From Malania oleifera (taxonomy: Eukaryota; Streptophyta; Magnoliopsida; Santalales; Ximeniaceae): a stretch of DNA of 64,000 nt. Position 1 is the stretch's first letter, and the number at the start of each line of letters is the position of its first letter. Under the pieces are notes generated by a model. It searched no databases, had not been told where the DNA came from, and was given only the letters and a program-made list of their open reading frames with translations. Below are positions 47,818-59,500 of the stretch, in pieces. The stretch covers positions 3,762,001 through 3,826,000 of the forward strand of contig NC_080422.1 in the NCBI RefSeq assembly GCF_029873635.1, in the 5' to 3' direction. The position numbers and the translations under genes are program-made.

Positions 47818-50146
47818 CATAAATGAATGTAGAAGCTAAAATAATAATGTCATTTGACCCTTAAGCCCCTTCCGAACTACACTTGCACTTGAAAAAAGGA
47901 AGCTCCTAGCTAGATCTAGTTTTTCTCCTTACTTCAAGATCACTAATGGTGATGGTTTCACTTCTATATTTTTATGGCAATTGCCATTCCTCGAGTTGTT
48001 TGACAACACCCTTTTAACAATAATGTGGGGGTTGATGATTGGTTGTGGATGAGATGAGATCATTATATAGCCTTTGCCCCAAATGTCTTGAGATAGTGTT
48101 TTATTGCGTAAGGGAGACCTGTGCAGTAAGGATGGTAAAATAGGATTCATATAATTCGTAAAAAGATTGTAAGAAGGAGGAAGAAAAGAGGGAGGTGATT
48201 AGACACATACTATAAAAGGGATGAAAGAGATAGAAGGGAATTGAACAAAGACAAGATAGAGAGAAAAGCGGTGGGCCTATCTAGCATCGGGCTAATTTTA
48301 CCATGTGTTGAATTGGTTGAAAAAGGGTCCTTACAAAAATGAATTAAACACATATTCATGCATTCTCAAAGTCAAATTTGGTGTTACAAGAAATTCCAAA
48401 TCATGCCTTCTAAATGAGGTAAATATTAAAATACTGACTAGTTGAATACAATCCCAACATAAAAGGGACACTCTTTGATTATTGGCTTTTTGTTATGGTT
48501 GACATTTGCTTTTGTTTCTCTCTTATCATGTGAGCTTGCATTTAGAACGTTCCTCGGTCGAATTTGTAGGAGATATGGGTAATGCATTTTTCCGTGTGCC
48601 TAAGGCGAGAGATGCATTACTCACTTCAATCTCTCAACATCTTTGGGTGACATGATGAACCTCCTTGTGGATTGGGTGTTGTCTGCCTTATGTGATTTGC
48701 ATGGACAATGATGTATGGAAAATTTTGATTGCCCGAGCCCCATGCCTCTACATTTTCGTTTGCTGATTTGGATATTATTTGTTTGACAATTGAGGTTTAG
48801 GTGAATAAGATTGTTGTTCTTCTTCTGACCTTTTGCTTATTTTTGGGAATTACCTAAATAATTGCATTCATATGGTGAAGTATACCAAGATTACACAAAT
48901 AGGTAAAAAAACAAAGCTTGGATGAATTTTTTTGAATTTCTTATACATAAGTTTTGTTTCATGTTTCCTTGTTCGTTTCATGTTATCTTTTTGTATAATA
49001 ATTTCTTTTATGCCTAATGGAGGAAGTCGGATTTTTCGTTTTCCCAAGCCCACATTGATCATATCAATTTCCAAAAGGCGTGGAGAGTTTGGATATGATT
49101 TTTTTTTTTATTATTATAATACATAATGTTCGGGTTAAAAAATCCTAATAAGTAAGAGTATGATTAAATTACGTAAAAATTTGACAATTTCCAACATTTT
49201 TGTAAAAATAAAAATAAAAATTACAAGAATGGTTAACCTAGATTTATAATATTTATGTTTGGATCACCAAAGCAGTGCAAAATTCCCTTAATTAAAATTT
49301 ATAATAAATTATACCTTTTTTGTATAAACTCAAATACTAATGCCTGAAAAATTTACTCCTGCCAGATATTTGTCCTTATTTGAGAATGACTGAATTTTCA
49401 AAAAATTAAATGGTAAATTTAATTTAATTTTTATTACTAGGAAAATATTAAAAAGTCATTTATTTTATTTTACTTGCTATTTTGTTTTTGCCTAAAAGGC
49501 TAAAAGAAAGAACAAGAGGAGACAATCCGTGTTAGGCAGGGGATATTTTTGTGCAGGAGCAGGCCTCTGATCTGATGGAAGCGAAGGTGCATGAGGAACT
49601 GAGCGGTAATGAAATTCCCTGCCTGCTTCACTCATCTGGTTGACAGGGACAGTGTTCCACCCGGGGGGCCTGATTAGCCGGACCAGCTGCCTCCACCCCT
49701 GAAGCGACTGGATTAGCGGGAGGCACAGTCCTTGCTCCCGCCTGATTAACCAACGACGTGCCCTCCGTGGCTTCCGTTTCAGTCAAGAAGATTCCTGTTG
49801 TCGATAAATGATGGAGGTTGGGTACGAGGTAAATGCCAATGAAGATGGCCTCGAATCGGACAAGGTCTTGCGCAACAATGAAGGTGCTCTATGCTAAAAA
49901 AGTCGTACACTGGTGGAATCTATATTAATAAAAGGTAGTCACAGAGGGATATCAATCAATAGAAGTAGGAGCAGCACGATTCAACCACCCGCCCGTTTGG
50001 CGCACGCCCGTCGACTTCCAAGCTTCAAGAGGTCAAGCCCCTCGGACTGAGAATTTCGACGCGTCAAAGACGTCCAAGAACACCCAACCGCTACGGCCCT
50101 CTGCCTCCAGAATTCGTTTACCACTCTGCCCTCCATTTCCAAATTC
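47140..50146. other. Intergenic DNA between the LTR block and the NAD synthetase gene
   Basis: No gene or recognised mobile element is seen. A TA microsatellite occupies about 47769-47814. A more GC-rich stretch (49530-50130) leads into the NAD synthetase promoter. Frames near 47.3-48.1 kb and 49 kb are short, AT-rich and without domains. Confidence 0.5.
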
Positions 50147-50152
50147 TATAAA
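50147..50152 (+). promoter_or_regulatory. TATA box of the NAD synthetase gene
   Basis: TATAAA followed by CACTCGAGAC, about 410 bases upstream of the start codon and about 100 bases upstream of a plausible first splice donor. This spacing suits a short non-coding first exon. Confidence 0.5.
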
Positions 50153-50253
50153 CACTCGAGACTGAGAAACCTCCTCTGCAAACTCACAAACACCCCATCT
50201 TGTGCTGCTTTTGATTTCCCTCGCCCCCCAAATTGTTTCCCCAAATCATCAGC

Positions 50254-50540
50254 GTGAGCTTTCTCTTTTTTCTTTTTCTCTTCTGGGTCAGCCCTAGAAC
50301 TAGAAGTCCTCTTCTTGTATTTCAGCACGTTCTTGTTGTTTTTAATAAAATGCTTTCGATTTCGCGTTCTGGGTGTTGTCTTTCGTTCCCATTTTTTGGC
50401 TGAAAAATCTTTTTTGTTTTTTTTTGGGTGAGGGCTGGAGCAGCCATAGAAGGATTTTTTGGCGTTGCATTATAGTGTATTTTGTTTGTTTGTATTTTTT
50501 AATAGAAATGTTTTCGTATTGTGGGTTTTGCTGGGTGCAG
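50254..50540 (+). other. Candidate 5' UTR intron of the NAD synthetase gene
   Basis: A donor GTGAGC at 50254 after CATCAGC, T-rich sequence through the middle, and an acceptor TGGGTGCAG ending at 50540, 17 bases before the start codon. Leader introns of this size are common in plant housekeeping genes. Inferred from splice signals only. Confidence 0.45.
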
Positions 50541-50557
50541 GGAAGAGAGGGTTGGAG

Positions 50558-53500
50558 ATGAGGTTGCTAAAGGTGGCCACTTGTAATCTGAACCAATGGG
50601 CTATGGATTTTAATTTCAATTTGAAGAACACTAAGGAGTCTATTGCCAGGGCTAAAGCAGCTGGGGCTGTCATTAGGCTTGGACCCGAGCTGGAGATTAC
50701 TGGTTATGGTTGTGAAGACCATTTCTTGGAACTTGATACTGTCACTCACGCGTAAGTTAATGTTTTTGAAGCTTTTTTGGTTTTGGGATTTAAATTTTTT
50801 GTTTAATAACATTTTGCTAACACGAGCCACTGGGCACATGCACGTGTTATATATCTTCTTTAAACTTCTTTTAAAAATTAATTAACTCTTTAATTTTTAG
50901 ATATCTGTTTTTATAACTTAAGTAAATTCTTTTCCTATTTCTCTAACTGTACTGTAATCCGTGTGATATATTATAATTTGTAAGTTTGTAGGCAAATATG
51001 GTAAAGCAGTATTACACTTCTTGATTGAAATTTAGAATTTTTATCAGTGAGAGAATTTTATTAAAAAGGCATGGAGGCCCGGAGGGGATGCCAACCCAGA
51101 GTGCACAAAGTCAACTGTCCAACAAGATGTGACAGAAATCTAAAATTACATTGTGTTCATTCACTATAATCCCACTATGCCAGCTGGAAAATGCAACAAC
51201 CCACTGCTCTTTACTAGTAGCAGTGCAATGAATATTTGAACACTTCCATATTCCTTTCTTTCCAAACACACCAGAAATATGCAATAGGCAGGTCGGTGCA
51301 CAAAGCTCCTGCGTATGCTATAGGGATGACAGAAAATGCCTTTCTCTTCTCCTTGGTGGTCTAAATCCTTTCCAAGCCTAGAGCTCCCCTCCCACAGAGC
51401 AGGCAATAGCCCACCTTTGTCCGATCAAAGTCTGAGCCATATTTTAAAGATTATTGGTCCAGGGGCAATGAAGGAGGATATGCTCAACTGATTCTGCACC
51501 AGCATGCATAAGAAACACCTATTCATGATGGTCAGCTCCCTTTTCCGTTGGATGTGCAGCATTAAATCTTTATGTGTTGCCTCCTAGGCCAGAAGAGCAA
51601 CCTTTGTAGGGCTGCTGTCTTCCAAAAATATGAGTGACGGGGATTGTTGTGGTTTTATTCCATTGGTGATAGTTTCCTAAAGAAGGATTTGATTGTGAAA
51701 ACCCTGCTTTTTATCTAAGCTCCACTCTAGTTGATTGGGAAATGTTTGGTGTTGGAAGTTGTAGAGATTGCTTTAAAAATCAATGAGTTCCCAATCTGCC
51801 ACATTTCTGAAAAAGGGAATGTTCTAGAAGATCCCCTGATCTGATATTTGAAGGTGATGATTGATGAGTGCTTCTTTATGGGCTTATCACATGCCAAGTT
51901 GTAGATGGTAGGAAATAAAACATTTTGAGCCTTTCAGTCGCGCCAAAAGTAAATGTTGTCCTCATTCCCTGCTTGAAACTTGATAATTGGGAAGAAGTCA
52001 TCCCAACATTTCCTGATGAATATGTACTCCCTTACATCATACGGCCTCTACTAGCCCGAGTAGTCCATTCATTATGCTCTAACGCAATTTTAAAAGCAAT
52101 GATTCCCCGCCAAAGGTGGTTTTTATCTTTCATGAACCTCCACAACTATTTCCCATGAAGGGCTTTATTGGAAGTATAAAGGGACTTCACCCCATTCCTC
52201 CCAAACAAATCAATTGTTTGACCATGCCCCATTTGATAAGGTTCAATTTGAATTCTGCCCCTCATGCTCCCCTGTAGGAACTTCCTTTGAATTCCTTCAA
52301 GTCTCTTGGCAGTTGAGGTTGGTAAAGGAAGGAGAGACGTGGAATGGATGGGAAAGTTTGTTTAGGTATTTCCAATAAGAGCGAGTCTGCCACCTTTAGG
52401 CAACAAGTTCCTTTTCAACCTGCCAATATTTTTTCAAACTTCTCATTAATGGGGTCCCACACTCCTTAACTTTGAATTTGGCTCCAAAAATTGATGGGGA
52501 AAGCTCCATCTTGCACCCTAGAAGGCATGTAAAGAAAGGCCCTGTTGTGCTGTTTCCAATTGAAATAAATTCACTTTCTTCAAGGTTTACTTCAAGTCTG
52601 AGACGGCTTCAAACCCTCCCAAAATGCATATTGCAGATTGAGAATGTGGAGGGTCACCTACATGGAAAATTATGGTATCATCCGTGAAGAAAAGAACACT
52701 TCTATGGACCTTCCATTCTTGCCGACTCTAAGACCATTAAGAAGCCCTCCTTCGATAGTTTTCTTCAGCATAAGGCCCAACATCTCCATCACCATGATGA
52801 ACAAGAGGGGAGACAAGGGACCCTTTTGTCTCAAACCTCTAGTGGAGCGAAAGAAATTAGATGGATAGACATTTATGAGCATTGAGAAAGTTGGAGAATT
52901 GATGCATTTAATGATCCAATTGCACCAACGCTCTTGAAAGCCTATGTTTCTTAGAAGGTACAGAATAAAGTTCCAGTTGACGTGGTCAAAGGCTTTCTCC
53001 TTGTCGAGCTTGCATGCCACACCACTTTTTCCTTCCTTTTGGTAGGAATCCACCACTTTATTGGCAATAAGGGTAATGTAAATGATCTATCTTCCAGTCA
53101 CAAAGGCATGTTGATACTGCCCAATGACTTCTGGAATGGCACTTTTGATCCTTGTAGTGAGAACTTTGGTAAGGATCTTATAAATGCTTCCCACCAAGCT
53201 TATTGGGTGAAAATCCTTGATATTTACATTTCTTTGGAACCAAAGATTAAAAAGGTGGCATTAATGCCATTCACAAATCTACTTTATCTAGAAAATTCCT
53301 CAAAAGTGTTGATAATGTCTTCCTTGAAAACTCTCTAATTTGACTAAAAGAAAGATAGAGAAACCATCCGGGCCAACGTTTTATTCCCATAGTAATCTTT
53401 AATGGATTGAAGGATTTCTGCTTCTTCAAAGGGTCTCTTTAGCCACTCCGTGGTAGAAGAGCTGGGAGATCTAAAATTGATACCATCCACCAGAGGTCTC

Positions 53501-56500
53501 TAGTCTTTGGTGAAAACCAAAGTGTAGTCCCAAGAGGGGGGGTGAATTGGGTTTTTAAAATTTCTTTCAAATCTTTTAATGAGTTTTTAAGCCTTTTAAT
53601 TCTTTCAAATATTTCTTGATTTCTTGTTGATTTACACAAAAACTTAAATGAATAATCAATCCACAAATCAATCTCAACTCAAGTAATCAAAACTTCAACC
53701 AACCAATCAAACCAATCAACCATTAAATGCCAAACCAAGATATACAATACAACTTCTTTTGGTGATTCTCAGCTTTTCAAGAATTCAAGATATTTGTTTG
53801 TTTGCATCCCTGTATATAATTATTATTTGACTCTAGTCCTGTAGAGAATGAAATTGGTCTTTTAAGGTGATAAGTAATATAACATCCACACTTTTCCAAA
53901 ATTCAGATTTTAAATGAACTTTCAGTTAAAGAGTCTTTGGGTGTTAACCAATCAACGTACTCTTTTACGGTTTCCGCAAAATATTGATCAACCAACGTAC
54001 TCCCTTTTGGTTTCTGCAAGCCCAAAAACAAATTAATCTTTAAGTTTATTTAATATCCAAACTCTGTAGTATTTATGAAATTAAAACTCCCACGCAGTTT
54101 ATATGTGTGCTGGAAATTAAAGAGAGTAAGGGAAAGAGAAGGAGACCACGATTTTTATGAGGTTCGGCTTATCCCCAGCCTACGTCCTTGCTTTAGGCAA
54201 ACCACCTAAGGATTTCACTATACCAGTTCCTTTCCGGGCAGAACAACACCGTTACAAGCGATACCCCACGCTCACACACTCCTTCGCTAGGCTAGAGCAA
54301 CGCCTCTCCAAGTGATACCTCACACTCGGCCAACGATCCAACAACTTGGAATCATCAAAGAACAACAAGAAACAAGAGAAAATCTCTGTGTACAAGAACA
54401 CTCTCTTAAAGAGCAGATTAGTATAAGTTAAATCTATATAGTTCAATCAAATTCACAATATGGAAATGTGAAGCTCAAGAAGATATCACCGTAAGCTTTC
54501 TTTCTAGATTGAAATAATTAAGAGTAGACTTAGAATTTTCTTGATAAATTCACAGCAAATCTCAGTAGTGAAACTCAGAAATTGATTGCACAAGAGAGCT
54601 TTGAGAGAATTGGGAGATTTGAGAGCAAGAAAGCTTGTTTGCTGTATTTTCTTGGTGTAATTAATCCTTAGCCTTGGGGGGTTATTTATAGATGAGAAAT
54701 CAAGTCTATTTTGTGTTTCCCAAGTGACTTGGAGTGTTTCCCAAGTTTATAGAAAGTTTGGAGCACAAGAAATGTAAGTTTGAATTTAAAAACTTTTAAA
54801 AAATATGTCCATTAACAGTGTTCAAACGACTGAACTATCGGGTTCAGTCTTCTAAAGTTGCTTAAAACATTGAAAAATTCAGTCTAGAAACAGGGTCAGA
54901 AGACTGAAGTGAAGTTCAGTCTTCTGAGGGTACACTTCCTCATTAGGAAAAAAAAAACAAAAACCTGACAGCGTCGACCCCCCTTCAATATTTTGGTCAT
55001 AACTTCTTCTATACTACTCCAAATTAGTTGATCTTGGTATCAAAAGAAAGGTAAGAGAAAATCGTACAACTTTCATGTTGAACACTTTTTAAAATAAGGA
55101 GTTTTGGATAGAGAAAAATGCACCTCAATGTGGGTGTAGAAAAAATGATAGCATTTGGAAAAACCTCTTTTTGGTGCTTTTCATTCCAAAAATAATTTTA
55201 ACATTTTTGAATTATCTTTTCACCTTATAAAAATATTTTCCAAGTATTTTAAAAGGTATCTAGGTCCAAGAAATTAACTTAGGAGCTTCTTGTATCCATA
55301 TTGAAATCGAATGAAGTACTTACATAAAGACTTCTTAGATTTTTGACATTCTTAAACACTTAAGTCTTCATGCTTTGTCTTGGCTCTTTCTTCAAGCTTT
55401 AATATCAAGTTCATCCTCTCATAGTCGTCAAGCTTTAATATATAATCCATGCCTTTAAGTATTCTTTAAGCTTTATATGATCATGTTCCTTTGGAATATA
55501 AGCTTCATTTGATCCTTGTGGGCACTTTGACCTTACTTTCACATATGTGATCCTTGTGAGTTCTGAAATATCACCACTCAACCAAAAATGTTAAGTTCCA
55601 CTTGTTTGTTAGCATTAAAATAAGATTTTAAGCCTTGTAAGGCCAACATTTGGATTTAGAGTAGAGGACTTTATGGAACTTAGAGATGCTCCTTTTTATT
55701 TCCTCTTCCCCTGTCAAGCTGTTCTCCCCAATTTCAATGTTGGAAATGATATTTGGCCTTCAATCGCCCTCTTTGAGCCATTAGGCTCTAGATTTATGTC
55801 TCTAGGATTCTCTTCAAGGCTGATAACCAGTAAATTCTTCATTGGTTGACACTCTTTTGACCCTTTTAGTCATCATTAAGTCTTGTAAGAATTGCAATTG
55901 TTTTTTTTTGCTTGGATATTTCCAAAATGCTTTTGTTCCATACCTTTAATTTTTCTTTTAGCCCCTTTAGTTTTGGTGCTGGCAAAAAACTAGCTTTCCC
56001 ATTTATTTGAATCGTGGACTACCAGAGTTTAACAAAGTTCCCGAAGCCATTATGCTTTAGCCATATCTCTCGAAGGGAAAAGGGGTCAACCCCCATTTAA
56101 CCCCTACTGTGTCAATGAGAATAAGAAAGTGGTCGGGATGGGCCTAGGAAGGAGGCTCTAGGTAGTTTTGGGGACACAAGTTTCCTAATATCCAAAATTA
56201 AGAATTTGTCAATCCTCAAGAAGAAGGTAGTCAGATTCAAGGAGTCCCTGAAGCGGAATAATATCTTCTTACCTGAATAGACAGCTAACTCATAAAGCCT
56301 ATGGTGGACCGAGTGAAAGTGCCACCCATGGGCATAAGATCGATAAGAGCATTGATCATGGTTTTAAAACCCGGTTCGGATTGGCCAGTTTGACTAAGTT
56401 GGACCAAAACCCACTCCTTGGCCAATGTGGGTGACAGGACCAAATTGGATTTGAAAGGAATTGGGGTCAGCTTGGCTGAAATCAGGTGACCCACTTTACT

Positions 56501-59500
56501 TGGCCAAACCCAGTTAACTTGCTGGTTGACCCCGCCTTACAGAAGGGGAAAAACATGGGAAAATTCAAAGAATGATTGTGTGGAGACTTGAACCTCATAC
56601 CTCCTCGTCAACTAGTAAACACTCCAGCTGACCACTGCACCATCTTTAATTTTCTATTATAACATTTGGAACAAATAGATACATGTGTGTCTTATATGAA
56701 CATGGGTTTTTGTGTGTTCATAATATGCATGTAAACTATAAATGTACATATAATTTTTAATTGAATAAATTATTTATTATTAAAAATATTAAGTTTTAAA
56801 AATATTTTAATAATAGGAAAAGTGCTACAAAATTTGTTTCTGTTTTGTTATTTTTTTCCTAATTGACTTAGTGTAATTTATATAATGTATACAAATATAT
56901 ACTGACAATGGGAACAAGCTCAAACACCCATTATTTTTTGAAAGAGTTAAAACTATGTAGAATGGGTATACTAATGGAGATAATGGGAGAGTTAAAATAT
57001 TTTAAAATTAAAATTATTTTATTAAAATACTTGTGTATCCATGTTTTGCAAATTTTATAAATAAATGGTAACTTTTAAGATCGGGGACATTTCAGAAATA
57101 AAACAACAACAACAACAAACCAAACCTTAAGTCCCACTAGGTGGGTTCAGCTATGTGAATCCTTTTCCGCCAATTTAGCTTGATCATAGACAATTTTCTA
57201 CGACAAATTTGGGGCCAATTCTTCACTCACTATCTCATTCCAAAACATTTCAGAAATAATGAAGAGGGAAAATGTTGATTGAAAACTACCTAAAATTTTA
57301 TTAATTAACACTATAAAAAATATATACATTAACCAGTTCGACCACTGGTTTGACTGCCGGTTCAACTGGTCTGACCGACTTGGTGAATTCACCCAGTCAA
57401 TGGCCAATTGGGTTTTTAAAACCATGATTCAGATTGATGAAATCTAGAAACTCTTTCATGCAATTGTTCTCTGAGCCACCCCTTCTTCTTTCATGAGGGT
57501 GAATTACCATGCTGAAATCTCCTTCAGTAATCTAAGGCAGGCGTGTCTCACCAGCTTCTAATCTCCAAAAGCTTGGTCTAGAAAAATGTCTATAGGGTCC
57601 TTCACCTGGTCATAGACCCTGGTGAGAACTCACAGAAAATTTTGGACAAGATTTTGAACATACAAGACTGAGTATGAGTTATTGGAATGATCTAACAACT
57701 TACAACATCAAGATGCCACAAAACAAGAATACCCCGGGCACTACCCTCAGCACCAAGGGAGACCCAACCACAAGCCTCCTGGCCCCAAAGATCTCTTATT
57801 AAGAGCTGATCCATTATCTGCACTTTGGTTTCCTGTAAGCAAACTATCGCCTCTCCAATCCTTGAGAAAGAACTTATTAGAATCCTTTTAGATTTGTTGT
57901 TAAGAGGGCCCCCCCCCCCCCCCAAGTTCCAAGATATGAGTTCTCTTAACATGGTTTAACAATGTAACCCCGGCTGCTGCTTGTTTCCGCCATATCTGAG
58001 CATCCTCCCATTTTATCATAATTTGCTGAACATTCCGAGCATTTTAACTCCCAATTGGTGTCCAATTTTTTGTTGCTGCCTAAAGAATTTTTAGAGTTAG
58101 TTTGTGCCTTTCTTCTATTTTCTTCATTCTCTTCGAACAATCTCATAGCCCTGTGTTCAAAACCATCAAAAGGCACACTGATGGCTTTGCTAACCAACTT
58201 GACCTTTTGTAAAACCCAATCAGAAACCTGCTCCTTAAAGTGGGTGCTATCCGAGTCCAAATCATTCGGCATTTCTAAGTTGTGGTTATCCTGCACATCC
58301 ATTGGGTTGAAACTGATTTGCAGAGCTTCAGAGTGGTTATTTGGGAATGGAACCAGAGCTAGATTGTTAACAGCAGCCTATGGATTGGGTGGTTCCTGTT
58401 CTAGGTCTTCCTCTACCCCATGAGTTACTGTCATCTAAGAGGGAGAGTCTTTGGAGGGGTAGTCTACCCGAAATAGACCACCTTCTCTGTTGCCTTGGCT
58501 GGACCTTCATGGAGTTTGAAGGACCTGAAAGAGTTGCAGCTCGGCTGTCATAAAAGTCTTTGGGGGTGGGATACTGAAGGGAAAAGCCTCCATTGTTTGA
58601 ATTGCCAAGGCCCACCCAACATTGACGAAAGAGAAGTGCTTATCTTTGGCTCATGGAATTCAAATTCAAGAGTGCTGCTACTATTTCCGACAACACTCAC
58701 AAACGAGTGCAAGTCGTCTTTCCCGATCCCTGTATGCCTTGTGATTGGTCATTGCCCAAGGTTGGCTTTATGGGTTTACCATAGTGGGGCCAAGAACAAA
58801 CTAGAGCTCAGTTAAACAAAGTCAATGGAGCTTCAACTTCAAGGGAGACTGGTGTCTTCTTCTTCTCCAGGTGCGACGATGGTCTTGTGTGCGCAGTAGC
58901 CTTGGACTTCTGTTGAGGGTGGAAGCACATGACTCCCTAAATCAGAAGATTTTCAACCACTTCTTTGAGTCGTGTCTCTCTAGAAAGACTAGGTTTCTCC
59001 ATCCGCCTCAGTTGGCCTCCAAAAGAGAAAGAAACCTGCATTGCTTTTTCGAATTCAGATGCGGCAACAGAGTCTCGTCCTTGATCATCATTCTGCAAAA
59101 CCATGAAGAGTTTGGGGTTTGTTTTCTCTCGTTGTCTAGAAGTCTTCCCTTCCCTAGCAACAAGGAACCAAACGAACTCCTCAAGCTCCAAGAAAATGGA
59201 GGTTCATCTTCCTTTACAGTATTCTGTGAGCCTTAGGATGTTGCTGCTCTCGCCTTCAATAACCTGGTCAAAGGTTTTTCTCTCAATCATCACTGTTTGT
59301 TTTGCATTGGCCATGGTTGAAAGCTAAAGGGAATGAGGTCCCCCTCAGAAGAGTGAGTGGAAGTTGGGGAATCGAGGTCGGATAGAAGAGAGAAAGAGGG
59401 GAAAAAAGGGTTTAGGGTTTATGGCTTGAAATTTAGAATTTGTGAAGTGAAATTTTAGAATGTTAAGAAGTGAATAATGAAGAAAGAGTTAGGTAATTAT

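Larger units (their letters stand above)
51055..59330 (-). mobile_element. L1-type LINE fossil in NAD synthetase intron 1, antisense, much decayed
   Basis: A plant L1-clade LINE read on the minus strand from about 59.3 kb to 51.06 kb. ORF1 region: from [17 protein letters not shown] (59314 downward) to a spacer with [14 protein letters not shown] near 58.2 kb. ORF2: endonuclease start ISWNLGG and CLQETK (57.95-57.7 kb); RT lead-in RPLVDGINF near 53.5 kb; RT core [12 protein letters not shown] and [10 protein letters not shown] (53.0-52.7 kb); C-terminal zinc-knuckle-side motif [12 protein letters not shown] near 51.25 kb. Several stops and frameshifts separate these blocks, so it is dead. It was further cut by a TIR element (56356-57427) and an unclassified repeat (about 53523-55640). 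No clear poly-A tail (a T-run on the plus strand) is left at 51055. Without the insertions it is about 5 kb, close to a full-length plant L1. Confidence 0.85.

Noticed and set aside
47273-49126. Several 60-73 residue frames in the intergenic region
   Set aside because: They are AT-rich and overlapping, have no recognisable domain and no supporting splice structure.
52472-53338. Plus-strand frames of 71-118 residues in NAD synthetase intron 1
   Set aside because: They lie opposite the LINE reverse transcriptase region, which has recognisable RT motifs on the minus strand.
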